Shown here piece by piece: positions 13,705 to 21,683 of a stretch of 25,567 nt of DNA. The DNA is taken from positions 1-25,567 of the IMG/VR virus record IMGVR_UViG_3300036772_000234; one strand, 5' to 3'. This DNA is from a virus. Numbering within the stretch: position 1 is the stretch's first letter; each line of letters begins with the position of its first letter. A model generated the notes under the pieces. It was not told where the DNA came from and made no database searches. It saw nothing but the letters and a program-made list of their open reading frames with translations. Made by a program: the position numbers and the translations under genes.

Positions 13705-15078
13705 CTAATTCAGTCCCTTGAGTGACGATAGGGGCCATAGTCGGTACTGTACTGTTGCTAGCCCTGCCTGGACAACGGCTTGCACTACCTGCTCACTGCT
13801 CTTGTAACATGCTCCTGCTTCATCAATTGGAACATCAGCATTGTCATTCACGATAATTCCCTCTTTCCAGTAAAGAGCGTTGACTTCTTGCTGATTGAGT
13901 TGTCGCTTCGCAGCGCCACGGGAAAGCCTCCTGCCAGCCCCGTGATTTACAGAGAATGCCGATTTTGCAGCGCCTTCCAATGGTTGCAAAATGAAGCTGT
14001 AATCATGGTTGCTTCCAGGGATGAGCACTGGATGGCCCGTGTGTTCCCATCGAGTCCCTTGCAGGTAGGGATGTCCGGCAGGAAGGGCACGTGTTGCACC
14101 TTTGCGATGGACCCAAGCTTGCCCTAGTTCAGGCCCACACCATTCGAGCTGAACAAGGTTATGCGAGATCTCGTAGATCAGCTCTAGAGGCCCTCCAAAC
14201 ACTTCTTCGAAAGCCTCTGCTATCTGCTCAAAGATAATGATGCGGTTAATAATTGCAAAGTTCCCACCAGCATTGACAGCATTTAGATATCCCTCCCAGT
14301 GCGGTGAGTCTGGTGTGAAGTATCCAAGATCAATATGCTTTTGCTCAGGGTGCTCTTGCTTTGCAAGCTCAAAGTAATTCGTTGCAAGACCATGACCAAA
14401 TCCGCGAGATCCGGTGTGAACTTGCACGAAAAGCGTGTTTGTCTCTAAACACCGCTGAAGTTCTTGGAAGTGGTTGCCGCTACCGAGAGAGCCTAATTGG
14501 CGCATTCCCCTCTCAGGCTTGCCCTTACCTCCATAAGGGATACTCCACTCATCATCCACCGGCAACCGATTACGCTCTGCATAGCTGCGATCGATGCGGG
14601 ACCCATACTTTGAGGTATAGTATTCCGCGCCGCCACGCACAAGATTTTCGAATTCCTGCTCATCAAGTTTTGCTAGTTTCTTTGAGTTGCCTCCCATACC
14701 CATCTCAACGCGCTTCATTGTTGCCTTATTGAATGCAAGGCGCTTCTCAGGTGTCGCTGCATCCCACGGCACATTCGACCGTGCCGACATCATTCCGCAG
14801 CCAATATCGAACCCTACCGGACCCAAGCATAAGGTACCATCAGTAACTAAAACACATCCTATTGGAACACCATACCCGACATGGACATCAGGAGTGATAC
14901 ACACCAATTTAACTCCTGGAAAGGCAGTGGCATTACATATTTGTTTGTAGATATCGTCCTCTGCATCAATCAGGAGTTGCTCTGTAAGGAAGAGCCTCAC
15001 CTCGACTCCATTGGTATCATCGGTTGCAAGGCGATAAAAGCCTTGCTCATCCCAGATTGCTTCGTTTTTCCAATTCAT
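13705..15078 (-). CDS. rtcB: RtcB-type RNA ligase, 457 aa
   Basis: RtcB joins RNA ends with a 2',3'-cyclic phosphate and 5'-OH, using GTP and Mn2+. The family signatures are present: C94 in FDIGCGM (metal), H203 in GSLGSGNHFQE, H221 in VHTGSRGFGH, H306 in YEISHNL, the HRKGATRALPAG segment (324-335) and the guanylated histidine H379 in SVNHGAGRRLSR. Length matches short bacterial RtcB. One segment normally read P-G-S-M-G-T-x-S-Y is here PGSNHDYSF (354-362), a notable change at the nucleotide site. The start is supported by AAGGGA and lies inside the end of the upstream gene (32-base overlap). In a phage it most likely repairs tRNA cut by host anticodon nucleases; its place in the head gene block is unusual. 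Confidence 0.95.
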   Translation of the reverse strand: MNWKNEAIWDEQGFYRLATDDTNGVEVRLFLTEQLLIDAEDDIYKQICNATAFPGVKLVCITPDVHVGYGVPIGCVLVTDGTLCLGPVGFDIGCGMMSARSNVPWDAATPEKRLAFNKATMKRVEMGMGGNSKKLAKLDEQEFENLVRGGAEYYTSKYGSRIDRSYAERNRLPVDDEWSIPYGGKGKPERGMRQLGSLGSGNHFQELQRCLETNTLFVQVHTGSRGFGHGLATNYFELAKQEHPEQKHIDLGYFTPDSPHWEGYLNAVNAGGNFAIINRIIIFEQIAEAFEEVFGGPLELIYEISHNLVQLEWCGPELGQAWVHRKGATRALPAGHPYLQGTRWEHTGHPVLIPGSNHDYSFILQPLEGAAKSAFSVNHGAGRRLSRGAAKRQLNQQEVNALYWKEGIIVNDNADVPIDEAGACYKSSEQVVQAVVQAGLATVQYRLWPLSSLKGLN

Positions 15079-15334
15079 GATATTTCCCTTTGCCTAAATT
15101 ATCTAATTCACTTGCCATCACTTTTTCTGTGAAATATTGAGAGATTATCACAATGTTGTATGTCCCCAAAACCTTGCCATCTTTGAGCACATCAATAAGA
15201 TCGTCTATGTACCATCCTAAAGAGCTGTAGTAACAAGGCTGACTATAGCAGCGCGATTGATAGCCTCGTTCACCAATCATCGCCAAGAATCGCTCTATGC
15301 CAACCGAAGGAATATCTAGCTCTAGCTCTCCCAT
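15047..15334 (-). CDS. Hypothetical protein, 95 aa
   Basis: The ATG at 15334 (MGELELDIPSVGIERFLAMI) follows GAGGAAAA from the end of the upstream membrane-protein gene. The sequence has a helical N-terminus, a Cys/Tyr-rich centre (YQSRCYSQPCYYSSLGWYID) and a strand-like LGTYNIVIISQYF. It overlaps the RtcB start by 32 bases, so the pair is probably translated together. No family or catalytic residue is recognised. Confidence 0.62.
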   Translation of the reverse strand: MGELELDIPSVGIERFLAMIGERGYQSRCYSQPCYYSSLGWYIDDLIDVLKDGKVLGTYNIVIISQYFTEKVMASELDNLGKGKYHELEKRSNLG

Positions 15335-15337
15335 AGA

Positions 15338-15478
15338 TTATTTTTCCTCTCTCTCAAAGAGCATCTCATCGAGCTTCCTTGACGCTCGTCGCATGCGTCG
15401 CTTGTGCGCTGCGACTACCGTGGCAACGAGCAGCGATAAGACAATGATGACAGTGAGTACAGGGCCTATCAGGGTCAT
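15338..15478 (-). CDS. Single-span small membrane protein, 46 aa
   Basis: Open frame MTLIGPVLTVIIVLSLLVAT followed by VVAAHKRRMRRASRK and an acidic end (FEREEK). Residues 2-24 are a clear transmembrane segment; the strongly basic stretch at 25-35 indicates the C-terminus stays in the cytoplasm. The ATG begins one base after the stop of the upstream gene, and the TAA lies three bases before the next ATG, so it fits exactly into an otherwise empty slot. Small membrane proteins in phages can be holin-, spanin- or superinfection-related, but the location in the head gene block does not point to any of these. Confidence 0.7.
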   Translation of the reverse strand: MTLIGPVLTVIIVLSLLVATVVAAHKRRMRRASRKLDEMLFEREEK

Positions 15479-15479
15479 C

Positions 15480-15740
15480 TCAACACCACTCAATCTTGCT
15501 TTGCCTCACAAAGTAGTGAGCACCACATTTGCATCGAATTGACGGCGATACTGTGACTGTTCCATTGCTCTCAGTGACTTGGTGTCCAGTGGGACCACTT
15601 GGTAAACCACCGGGCTCTTTGCATTCAGGGCAACCAATGAACCAATATTGCCGCTTAGCATCGCAGGTCATTTCGTATGGAAGCAATTCAAGGATATCCT
15701 TGTCTACGACCGTGATCTGCGTCAATCTCTGCTCTGTCAT
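15480..15740 (-). CDS. Zinc-ribbon-like small protein, second copy of a tandem pair, 86 aa
   Basis: The ATG at 15740 overlaps the upstream stop as ATGA (MTEQRLTQITVVDKDILELL); a GTG two codons earlier is possible. It has C-P-E-C (about 36-39) and C-K-C (about 71-73) pairs, a likely four-Cys zinc ribbon, with aromatic YWFIG before the first pair and a C-terminal K-I-E-W-C. The upstream gene has the same layout. Such ribbons bind nucleic acids or proteins; no function is assigned. Confidence 0.7.
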   Translation of the reverse strand: MTEQRLTQITVVDKDILELLPYEMTCDAKRQYWFIGCPECKEPGGLPSGPTGHQVTESNGTVTVSPSIRCKCGAHYFVRQSKIEWC

Positions 15741-16006
15741 AGCCACTTGACCTCATTGTGATCAATGCTATACCTCTGCCGTGCCTTGGCCCCATGGCAA
15801 TGCAGTGGTTCCTTTGAGCTAACGGCGCCATCTTCGTCGTTCTGGGTGATTTTGTCCACGCTCACTTTGTTACCACATCCAGGGCAGCAAAGAAACCAGC
15901 ATTGATTTTCGCCGGGTCTCAAGGGTTGACCAATGTCGCCACGCTGATAGTCAAAGATACCCTTGCTGTCAGGGACCACAGTGACATGGGTGATTTCTTG
16001 GGTCAT
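15737..16006 (-). CDS. Zinc-ribbon-like small protein, first copy of a tandem pair, 89 aa
   Basis: The ATG at 16006 overlaps the upstream stop as ATGA (MTQEITHVTVVPDSKGIFDY). The core is C-W-F-L-C-C-P-G-C-G-N (about 36-46), followed by a second Cys/His site (L-H-C-H-G, about 68-72), and ends H-N-E-V-K-W-L. It aligns with the downstream copy in the opening T-V-V-x-D segment, the WF-x-x-C-P-x-C block and the terminal V/I-x-W. The second site has only one Cys plus His residues, so metal binding may be weaker or of mixed type. Function unknown. Confidence 0.7.
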   Translation of the reverse strand: MTQEITHVTVVPDSKGIFDYQRGDIGQPLRPGENQCWFLCCPGCGNKVSVDKITQNDEDGAVSSKEPLHCHGAKARQRYSIDHNEVKWL

Positions 16007-16686
16007 CCCTGCCTCTCTTTCCGCATCCGTTCAAGTAGTGGATAGTGCCTCACAAACATCGGAGTAGCAGGGACTGCGTCGAGGTCTACCCTGATAAATT
16101 GCTCCTTGCGTACAATGCTCTCGAAGCTAGGACAAGGGCCTTCACAGCCTGCCTTCTGCCATGCGACCACGGCATCACTATGCAGAGCTTTGAGCGCGTT
16201 GAGTCGCTCCGCTGCTCGCAGCTCTTTCGCTGCTTCTTCTTCAATTTGCTTGGCTTGCAAGGCATCTCGCAGAATCTCGAGGTTTTGGCGCTGCGATCCA
16301 AGATAATCAAGGAGAGTCAGGGCTTGCGTGGGATGAAGATAGATACTCTCAACCCCTTCTAGGAGGACAAAGGGCTCATTGAATCGCAGAGTCACATAGC
16401 GAACGTTGATGTTCTCATTCCCTTCCAGGCCAAGCGATGGTAGTTCACAGAGATCATTGATAATCTTTTCGAGATCGGCCATATTTGTTTTGTCTCTCTT
16501 TACTTCAATTACTCTCATAATATTCTCGTATTGTGATCCCTGTCTTCCTGAATCCTCCCAGAATACCCATCGGGACCCCGCATTGATTTCAGTGATTGTG
16601 AATAGAGGGCATATGTCTTGTTTATCAACCCAGACAACCTTGTCCCCTATCTTCCAATCTTCATAATTGCTATCAAATGTTCTCAT
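16003..16686 (-). CDS. Hypothetical protein, 227 aa, SH3-like start and central coiled coil
   Basis: The ATG at 16686 overlaps the portal stop as ATGA. The N-terminal part (MRTFDSNYEDWKIGDKVVWV, up to about residue 60) has the pattern of a small beta-barrel: W-K-I-G-D-K-V-V-W then W-V-F-W-E-D-S-G. Residues about 130-165 are a charged coiled coil (LQAKQIEEEAAKELRAAERL). The C-terminus is basic (YPLLERMRKERQG). No family is recognised. It follows the portal gene immediately and may be translated with it, but the sequence does not give a function. Confidence 0.68.
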   Translation of the reverse strand: MRTFDSNYEDWKIGDKVVWVDKQDICPLFTITEINAGSRWVFWEDSGRQGSQYENIMRVIEVKRDKTNMADLEKIINDLCELPSLGLEGNENINVRYVTLRFNEPFVLLEGVESIYLHPTQALTLLDYLGSQRQNLEILRDALQAKQIEEEAAKELRAAERLNALKALHSDAVVAWQKAGCEGPCPSFESIVRKEQFIRVDLDAVPATPMFVRHYPLLERMRKERQG

Positions 16687-18653
16687 CCGCTCTTCCCTCT
16701 CTTTGCTGCTTCATTGAATATCTTTGATACTTCCTTGCGTAACACCTTGTTTGCCTTGGCTTCTGCCTTGGGTATCCAGGACTGCTCACTGCTCTTCTTG
16801 GCAATCGCGGCAGGTTCAGAGTAAGAGCGTCGCATGTGCTTTGGCTTCCATGGCATGCCGGGCGGACGCGCGTCGTACCACAGGGATTTCTCAGTGTCAC
16901 TTGCAGAGTCATTCGATGAAGGTGCAGAACTATCATTGTTTGGAGCAGGGGGTTCGTCGCCATCATCACTGCTGCCATCTTCTACGTCGTCGCTGTCGAG
17001 CTCAGGACCACCAGATGGGTCTTGACTGCCAAGTGCACCGCCTGTACTGATTGGAGCAAAGTCCCCAACCTTGCCATCGTAGCTAAGCCATGGCATCGGA
17101 CCATCTTTCGTCATTACGTAGAATGTGTCCCCTCCATTTTTTACGGGTTCTTCTCCACGAGCTGCTAACACCTGGTTCAAAGTGATAGACGGCAATCCTG
17201 CTAATCCCTTGGAATACACGGCCATACTCTCTTGCATGTGGAGTTGCCTTGCAGCCTCTGAAACCATTGGGAAGGTGATGCAGAGGTTCACTGCGGCAAA
17301 ATCGTACCTACCATAGGGTAGTGGCGGCGCATAGTCTGCTACCAATTCTCTATTTAAATAGTCTTCAAGCAGAAGCAGGATAGGGATGAGGCCCTGATCT
17401 TCACCGACTCCTTCCATGGTCTCAGCGGTTGCCTTGTTGATGTCAAAGGTCACACCGAGTTGCTGTGGTGTGATCTGAAGCAGTGCACAGATCTTGCGCA
17501 CAAGGTAGACTTGATACTCAAGAAACTGGTTTTCTTTAGCTGAGTAGACAAGGCGGTACTGCGTCGCGGGAGTCGGACCACCGAACCAGAACAGCTCTTT
17601 CTGGCCAGCGATATCACGGTCGTAGGCATCGCGCATAGCTTCGAGCTGCGAGGATGAGGCATTCTGGATCTGGAAGGCGTTCGGTGGAGGCTTTTGCTGC
17701 ATCATGCGCAATGCTTGCTTTGTCGCCTCAAGGTCCGCTTTGATGGTGTCCATGAGGACCTGGACATATGACAGGGAAAAGCGGTAGGTAGCAGGATTGA
17801 GGAACGGCATAATGATCTCATCGTTCCTCAGGGGAACCTTGCGAGATGAGCCGATTTCCTCATAGAGATACCTGGGTTTGTTGGGATCGCCGTCCCAGCC
17901 CGGATAGACCTTGATGGTCGATGCATCCTCTGCATACAAGGCGGTCGGTTTCCTGTCCACGGTCATCGACTTGGACCAAGCGCCACGACCCAGCACGATC
18001 ATATCCTCGACCATCGATGCGGACATCTCTGTCCAGTTCTGCCGCCGCTCGTTGGGTTGGTCCATCATGAGCTCTAAGCTGTATTGGATTTTCTTGTCGT
18101 ACTTGCGCTTCGGGTCCACGGGTGACACAGCGACTTCAGCGCGACTCACTTGATCCCTGCGGACATTGATTCCTGCACGGAGCCATTCATCGTTATCAGC
18201 GTAATTCCTGAGCACAAAGGCATTGGGAACACCTTGGGGTTGATCCTTACTTGTACTCCAACCCGCCATGTTGCCATGACCCTGTGGGTACGACTGTGTC
18301 GGTGACTCTCTGAGAAATTCAGGGCTCATCGTGGACTCTCGCAGCATTTCGCGGCGATCTCCACGCTGCAATTCACGGATGTATGGGACGAGTTCAGGAT
18401 GAGCATTGAGGATACTGGCAGCATGAGAGAAGTCCAAGAACTCCACAGCGGGGGCTCTTGATGAGCTACGGACAGCGCGCTGCTCTGCGAGGGCTTGGCT
18501 CCGCTGCAAGCTCACGGACAGTTCCTGGAATGCCGCGCTAAGCGTTGGGTCACTGGCTAAGCGATCCCAGTTCGATGGCTTGGCGCGGCGTCCGCTGTGG
18601 TCCTTGACGAGTGTCACGGTTTTCCGTGATTTACGTTGTTGCTTTTTGCTCAT
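16683..18653 (-). CDS. Portal protein, 656 aa, with acidic linker and basic tail
   Basis: A HK97-like portal forms the dodecameric DNA gate at one capsid vertex. The core (about 130-490) shows a portal-type pattern: VLRNYADNDEWLRAGINVRR at the start, the wing and stem helices with TIKADLEATKQALRMMQQKP, and the typical I-T-P-Q-Q-L-G-V and D-I-N-K-A-T-A-E segments near 385-400. The N-terminal 60 residues are basic. The C-terminus has an acidic Ser/Asp/Asn linker (about 550-590; SDDVEDGSSDDGDEPPAPN) and ends in a basic segment (AKANKVLRKEVSKIFNEAAK). The ATG follows AAAGGAT. It is longer than the usual 400-550 residues because of these extensions, which could contact scaffold, terminase or DNA. 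Confidence 0.85.
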   Translation of the reverse strand: MSKKQQRKSRKTVTLVKDHSGRRAKPSNWDRLASDPTLSAAFQELSVSLQRSQALAEQRAVRSSSRAPAVEFLDFSHAASILNAHPELVPYIRELQRGDRREMLRESTMSPEFLRESPTQSYPQGHGNMAGWSTSKDQPQGVPNAFVLRNYADNDEWLRAGINVRRDQVSRAEVAVSPVDPKRKYDKKIQYSLELMMDQPNERRQNWTEMSASMVEDMIVLGRGAWSKSMTVDRKPTALYAEDASTIKVYPGWDGDPNKPRYLYEEIGSSRKVPLRNDEIIMPFLNPATYRFSLSYVQVLMDTIKADLEATKQALRMMQQKPPPNAFQIQNASSSQLEAMRDAYDRDIAGQKELFWFGGPTPATQYRLVYSAKENQFLEYQVYLVRKICALLQITPQQLGVTFDINKATAETMEGVGEDQGLIPILLLLEDYLNRELVADYAPPLPYGRYDFAAVNLCITFPMVSEAARQLHMQESMAVYSKGLAGLPSITLNQVLAARGEEPVKNGGDTFYVMTKDGPMPWLSYDGKVGDFAPISTGGALGSQDPSGGPELDSDDVEDGSSDDGDEPPAPNNDSSAPSSNDSASDTEKSLWYDARPPGMPWKPKHMRRSYSEPAAIAKKSSEQSWIPKAEAKANKVLRKEVSKIFNEAAKRGKSG

Positions 18654-18663
18654 GCCCTATCCT

Positions 18664-18945
18664 TTATGCCCATTTCTCAAGTGTTGGCTGTATGTCTTTT
18701 AGCCATGCGCCAAGAAGAGGCATCTCGTTTGCTGGTAGCCCTAGCTTCGCTGCTTCTTCTGCGATATTCACTGACTCACTTTGCAGCCTTGCCAGCAATG
18801 CAAGTGCCTCTTGCGGGGTAAAATCCTCACACTTGACATCTCCATAGACACACACAGGACGCCCAAAATTGCTATTAATGCTTCCATCATAGACAGAGAA
18901 AAGACGGGCGATATGGGTTTGTTCTTGGTTCAAATAATGCAACAT
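18664..18945 (-). CDS. Hypothetical protein, 93 aa
   Basis: I chose the ATG at 18945 (MLHYLNQEQTHIARLFSVYD) because it lies just after the upstream stop; an ATG at 18990 would overlap the previous gene by 41 bases. The ribosome binding site is modest (AGAG/GAGG upstream). The protein has a short beta part (GRPVCVYGDVKCED) and helices (TPQEALALLARLQSESVNIA). It ends DIQPTLEKWA, ten bases before the portal ATG. No family is recognised. Confidence 0.6.
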   Translation of the reverse strand: MLHYLNQEQTHIARLFSVYDGSINSNFGRPVCVYGDVKCEDFTPQEALALLARLQSESVNIAEEAAKLGLPANEMPLLGAWLKDIQPTLEKWA

Positions 18946-18949
18946 GTGT

Positions 18950-19471
18950 TTATTCTCTATATCCTCTATAAGAACTAAACATCCGTTCAATTATCGACTC
19001 ATCCAGGACAGCACTGCTATCATCGATCCCACCAAGGCTCTCCTTGAAACCTTGGAGCAATTCCTCGTCCTCTTCGGCTTCTATTGCCACCTCATCCATG
19101 TCATCTACCAGTGTAATCTCGACCTCTTCATTCACGTACTCGTTCTGCCAACACCACAGCCGTGCCTGGAATTCGGTGACGGGTCCGTGAAGGCCAAGAG
19201 TGCCATGAGTATTCCAGACATAACACTGCTCGTCGGTGGTCTTGAGCAAGGTAAAGCCTGCTGGGAGTTCCATGGAAAGGACCTTGATTAGCAAGGGGGC
19301 AGTGTTTGCAATGCGCTCCCTGACCTCACGATACGGGCGTACATCCTTTGCTGTTGTGAACATGGGAAACCCGTATGCAGAAGCAACGAATTTATCGTAG
19401 TTGCCCATGTACCATTGATAGTCCTTGAGCAAGGCGTGGATTGCTGCAATGTCAGCTTCGGATATTCTCAT
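18950..19471 (-). CDS. Hypothetical protein, 173 aa, acidic C-terminal half
   Basis: The ATG at 19471 overlaps the upstream stop as ATGA (MRISEADIAAIHALLKDYQW). The first 100 residues mix helix and strand (YGFPMFTTAKDVRPYREVRE, LLKTTDEQCYVWNTHGTLGL). From about residue 112 it is strongly acidic (VNEEVEITLVDDMDEVAIEA). It ends in a basic-aromatic S-S-Y-R-G-Y-R-E. Function unknown; the position between terminase and portal is where accessory packaging genes occur in some phages. Confidence 0.66.
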   Translation of the reverse strand: MRISEADIAAIHALLKDYQWYMGNYDKFVASAYGFPMFTTAKDVRPYREVRERIANTAPLLIKVLSMELPAGFTLLKTTDEQCYVWNTHGTLGLHGPVTEFQARLWCWQNEYVNEEVEITLVDDMDEVAIEAEEDEELLQGFKESLGGIDDSSAVLDESIIERMFSSYRGYRE

Positions 19472-19878
19472 GCTAAATAATCCTCAATCTCCTTATATGG
19501 TTCTAAAATTTCCTTAGCCTCATCAGGGCCATAGCGTTTCTTGATCCCATCGTCCGTGTTTCCCTGCTCGTCAATGTCTATTCCGAGGTGTTCAGCGAGC
19601 TTAGCAAAGATGACACGGCGTTCGTTGATCGTCATGGCCTGACTCATCTGCTCCCAGAACCGATCCTCTCTCGTCTTGGCAGGGGCTTCGATGATTTGGA
19701 CATCATCGAAGGTTCGCAGGCAAACACAGTCAAGTCCATGCTTGCGTAGCACATCATTGATATAACCGAGCTGATCAACGGCCGCATTCTTGAAAATCAG
19801 CACATACTTCTTGTCAGGCTTCAGCTCAATGACGTTGCTTACAAGCTCTAATGGTTTCAGTGCGTCTTCTTCGTTCAT
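19468..19878 (-). CDS. Hypothetical protein, 136 aa
   Basis: The protein starts MNEEDALKPLELVSNVIELK directly after the stop of the small membrane protein gene. It has a strand-helix-strand pattern (KKYVLIFKNAAVDQLGYIND, then CVCLRTFDDVQIIEAP) like a small Rossmann-type or ferredoxin-like fold, then helices (MTINERRVIFAKLAEHLGID). No catalytic motif is obvious and no family is recognised. Its stop overlaps the next ATG by four bases, so the two are likely coupled. Confidence 0.66.
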   Translation of the reverse strand: MNEEDALKPLELVSNVIELKPDKKYVLIFKNAAVDQLGYINDVLRKHGLDCVCLRTFDDVQIIEAPAKTREDRFWEQMSQAMTINERRVIFAKLAEHLGIDIDEQGNTDDGIKKRYGPDEAKEILEPYKEIEDYLA

Positions 19879-19989
19879 TTATTTTGCCTTCAATACTACA
19901 AAAATAATAAAAATAGCATAGAGCACAGCAAACAAAAGAGGAAGCCAAAGTAAAAACAGGGTCGGACGCTTGATACGTCTATCGTTCAT
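19879..19989 (-). CDS. Single-span small membrane protein, 36 aa
   Basis: The open frame MNDRRIKRPTLFLLWLPLLF followed by AVLYAIFIIFVVLKAK starts immediately after the stop of the upstream gene (TAG-ATG) and stops directly before the next ATG (TAA-ATG). Residues 11-33 form one hydrophobic transmembrane helix, preceded by the basic RRIKR segment. The positive N-terminus predicts an N-in, C-out topology. It fills an otherwise empty 111-base slot and shares no sequence with the other membrane peptide at 15338-15478. Function unknown. Confidence 0.68.
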   Translation of the reverse strand: MNDRRIKRPTLFLLWLPLLFAVLYAIFIIFVVLKAK

Positions 19990-20199
19990 CTACAACCCAA
20001 ACCTTCCTGCCAGGATATCCTTGAGGGCATTGCCTGTCTGTGCTTGTCTCTGCTCTAACTGCACGCGTTGCGCTTCAGTGAGAAAGCCCTGCTCCACATC
20101 GTCTGCGAGGTCACGCAGTGCAGGAACATTGATCTCTCCTTGTGGATGTGACTCTCCGAGTTGCTGCAAGATATAGCCATAGGGTAATTCTGTGTTCAT
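19990..20199 (-). CDS. Hypothetical protein, 69 aa, after the large terminase
   Basis: The ATG at 20199 overlaps the terminase stop as ATGA (MNTELPYGYILQQLGESHPQ). The sequence is mostly helical and charged (VPALRDLADDVEQGFLTEAQ, then a QLEQRQAQTG segment), ending LAGRFGL. It may form a small helical bundle. No family is recognised. Coupled translation with the large terminase suggests a packaging accessory, which is inference. Confidence 0.62.
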   Translation of the reverse strand: MNTELPYGYILQQLGESHPQGEINVPALRDLADDVEQGFLTEAQRVQLEQRQAQTGNALKDILAGRFGL

Positions 20200-21620
20200 C
20201 GTAGTCCTCCTAGTCCAACCAGTAATCTACTCAGATTTGCTTGTCGATGAATGCCCTCGTCTCGTCCTTGCTCTTCTTCGTCTTTGTCGTCGTCCTTGTC
20301 ATCGTCTTCATCGTCCTTCGGCTGTGATTGCACAGGAGCACTCCGTCGTCCTGATGCTGCAACAGGGATAGCCCCAGCGCTTGCCATGCTGTGCACGCCC
20401 ATCATCAATGAGGACACGCAGTCATCATGGATCTTGATGCCTTCCTCTTGGCTGTCCGGTGCTCCGTAAACGATGTTGCCTGATCCCGATATTTTGTATC
20501 CGTAGGCTCTGATTTCTGAGATCATGACCGCGATATTGGGCAAGGAGATCTGGTGATGTTCTGTGGCCAGCTGCAGCCTCTCGACCATCTCTTTCTTCTT
20601 GGGGTTGGTCCACACGATCCCATCGACCGCAAAGTCTGCTTCCCTGATCTGCTCAAGGAGAGGGTCACCGACCCCCGTGGCATCCATGACGATCGAGGCA
20701 CGGTTGTACTTCAAGGCAAGAAGCAGCACACGAACGATCTGGATGCGATAATCCGTTTGGTTGTCTCTATCGAATCCAACGAGGCGGCCATTGTTACAGT
20801 CAATGATCGTGATCACTGAGAAGTCCGTGTGCTTCGCTGGGTCCCATGCCAAGACGTAGTAGTGCCCTGGAATCGGGTCCTCTTGATATGAGTTGCCATT
20901 GATGACTTTCTTGGGATTGCGGATGCACTCATTGACTCTTTTGAAAACTGTTGCTTGATTGGCCTTGAAAATTGCGAGAATTTCCTGCTCGAACTTATCG
21001 TCCGGCATCTTCGAACGCATCTCTTCGATGAAGCTCAATGGCAGATAAGGATTAATCGTTGATGGTGCATTGAAAGACCAGTAGTCAGATTGCAGAGGGT
21101 CTTGCCCCAACTGGTAGAGATGATGGAACCAATCGTGGCCTTGCGGTGTCGAGATGAAGACAGCTTCACCATCGGTGTCTGCCAGCATCGGCATCATGAC
21201 CTCGAACCACGCCCTTGCCTTGATTTCCCTGCATTCATCGACGGTCAAGAAGTGGACACCGTCACCACGGAGATCGTCGGGGTTCTTGGCAGAGCGAAAC
21301 TCAAACTCGGAGGAGTAGAGCTTGAATTTGAGTTGTGTGTAGTTGGGCTTCGAGGTCATCTGATCCCGCATTGCACGGACAATGTTCTCGAAGGCAATCT
21401 TGGCTTGCTTATACGTGGGCGCTACCCACCAATTCAGGGACCTGCGACGCTCGACGCCTTTCTTGACATGTTCGTTGCAGCATCCAAAGGTCTTGCCAGC
21501 TCGACGACCCCAACACGACACACGGAAACGAGCCCTTGCATTATGCAATCTGAGCTGTCCCTTGTGTGGCTTGTAGAGCCCAAGGCGTACCTTGCGTGTC
21601 GGTGCTTCCCCTGTGGCCAA
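20196..21620 (-). CDS. terL: Terminase large subunit, 474 aa
   Basis: The ATPase-nuclease motor that packages DNA into the procapsid. Walker A is C36-W-G-R-R-A-G-K-T44, Walker B is HFLTVDE (123-129; E129 is the catalytic glutamate), and the coupling-type motif is FISTPQG (155-161). Nuclease residues fit D260 (WDPAKHTD), D313 (MDATG) and D399/D400 (IHDDCVSSL). The last 45 residues carry an Asp/Lys/Glu-rich acidic tract (438-450) and a basic end. The start is a TTG at 21620, chosen because AAGGAG lies eight bases before it; no in-frame ATG exists downstream of the small-subunit stop with such a site. Walker A in the form RRAGKT rather than RQ-type is a known variant. Confidence 0.95.
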   Translation of the reverse strand: MATGEAPTRKVRLGLYKPHKGQLRLHNARARFRVSCWGRRAGKTFGCCNEHVKKGVERRRSLNWWVAPTYKQAKIAFENIVRAMRDQMTSKPNYTQLKFKLYSSEFEFRSAKNPDDLRGDGVHFLTVDECREIKARAWFEVMMPMLADTDGEAVFISTPQGHDWFHHLYQLGQDPLQSDYWSFNAPSTINPYLPLSFIEEMRSKMPDDKFEQEILAIFKANQATVFKRVNECIRNPKKVINGNSYQEDPIPGHYYVLAWDPAKHTDFSVITIIDCNNGRLVGFDRDNQTDYRIQIVRVLLLALKYNRASIVMDATGVGDPLLEQIREADFAVDGIVWTNPKKKEMVERLQLATEHHQISLPNIAVMISEIRAYGYKISGSGNIVYGAPDSQEEGIKIHDDCVSSLMMGVHSMASAGAIPVAASGRRSAPVQSQPKDDEDDDKDDDKDEEEQGRDEGIHRQANLSRLLVGLGGLR

Positions 21621-21683
21621 AGATTTCTCCTTGAATGCGCTGAACGATCGTGTCGAGACAGTGTGGTTGACAAAGCATCCTTG

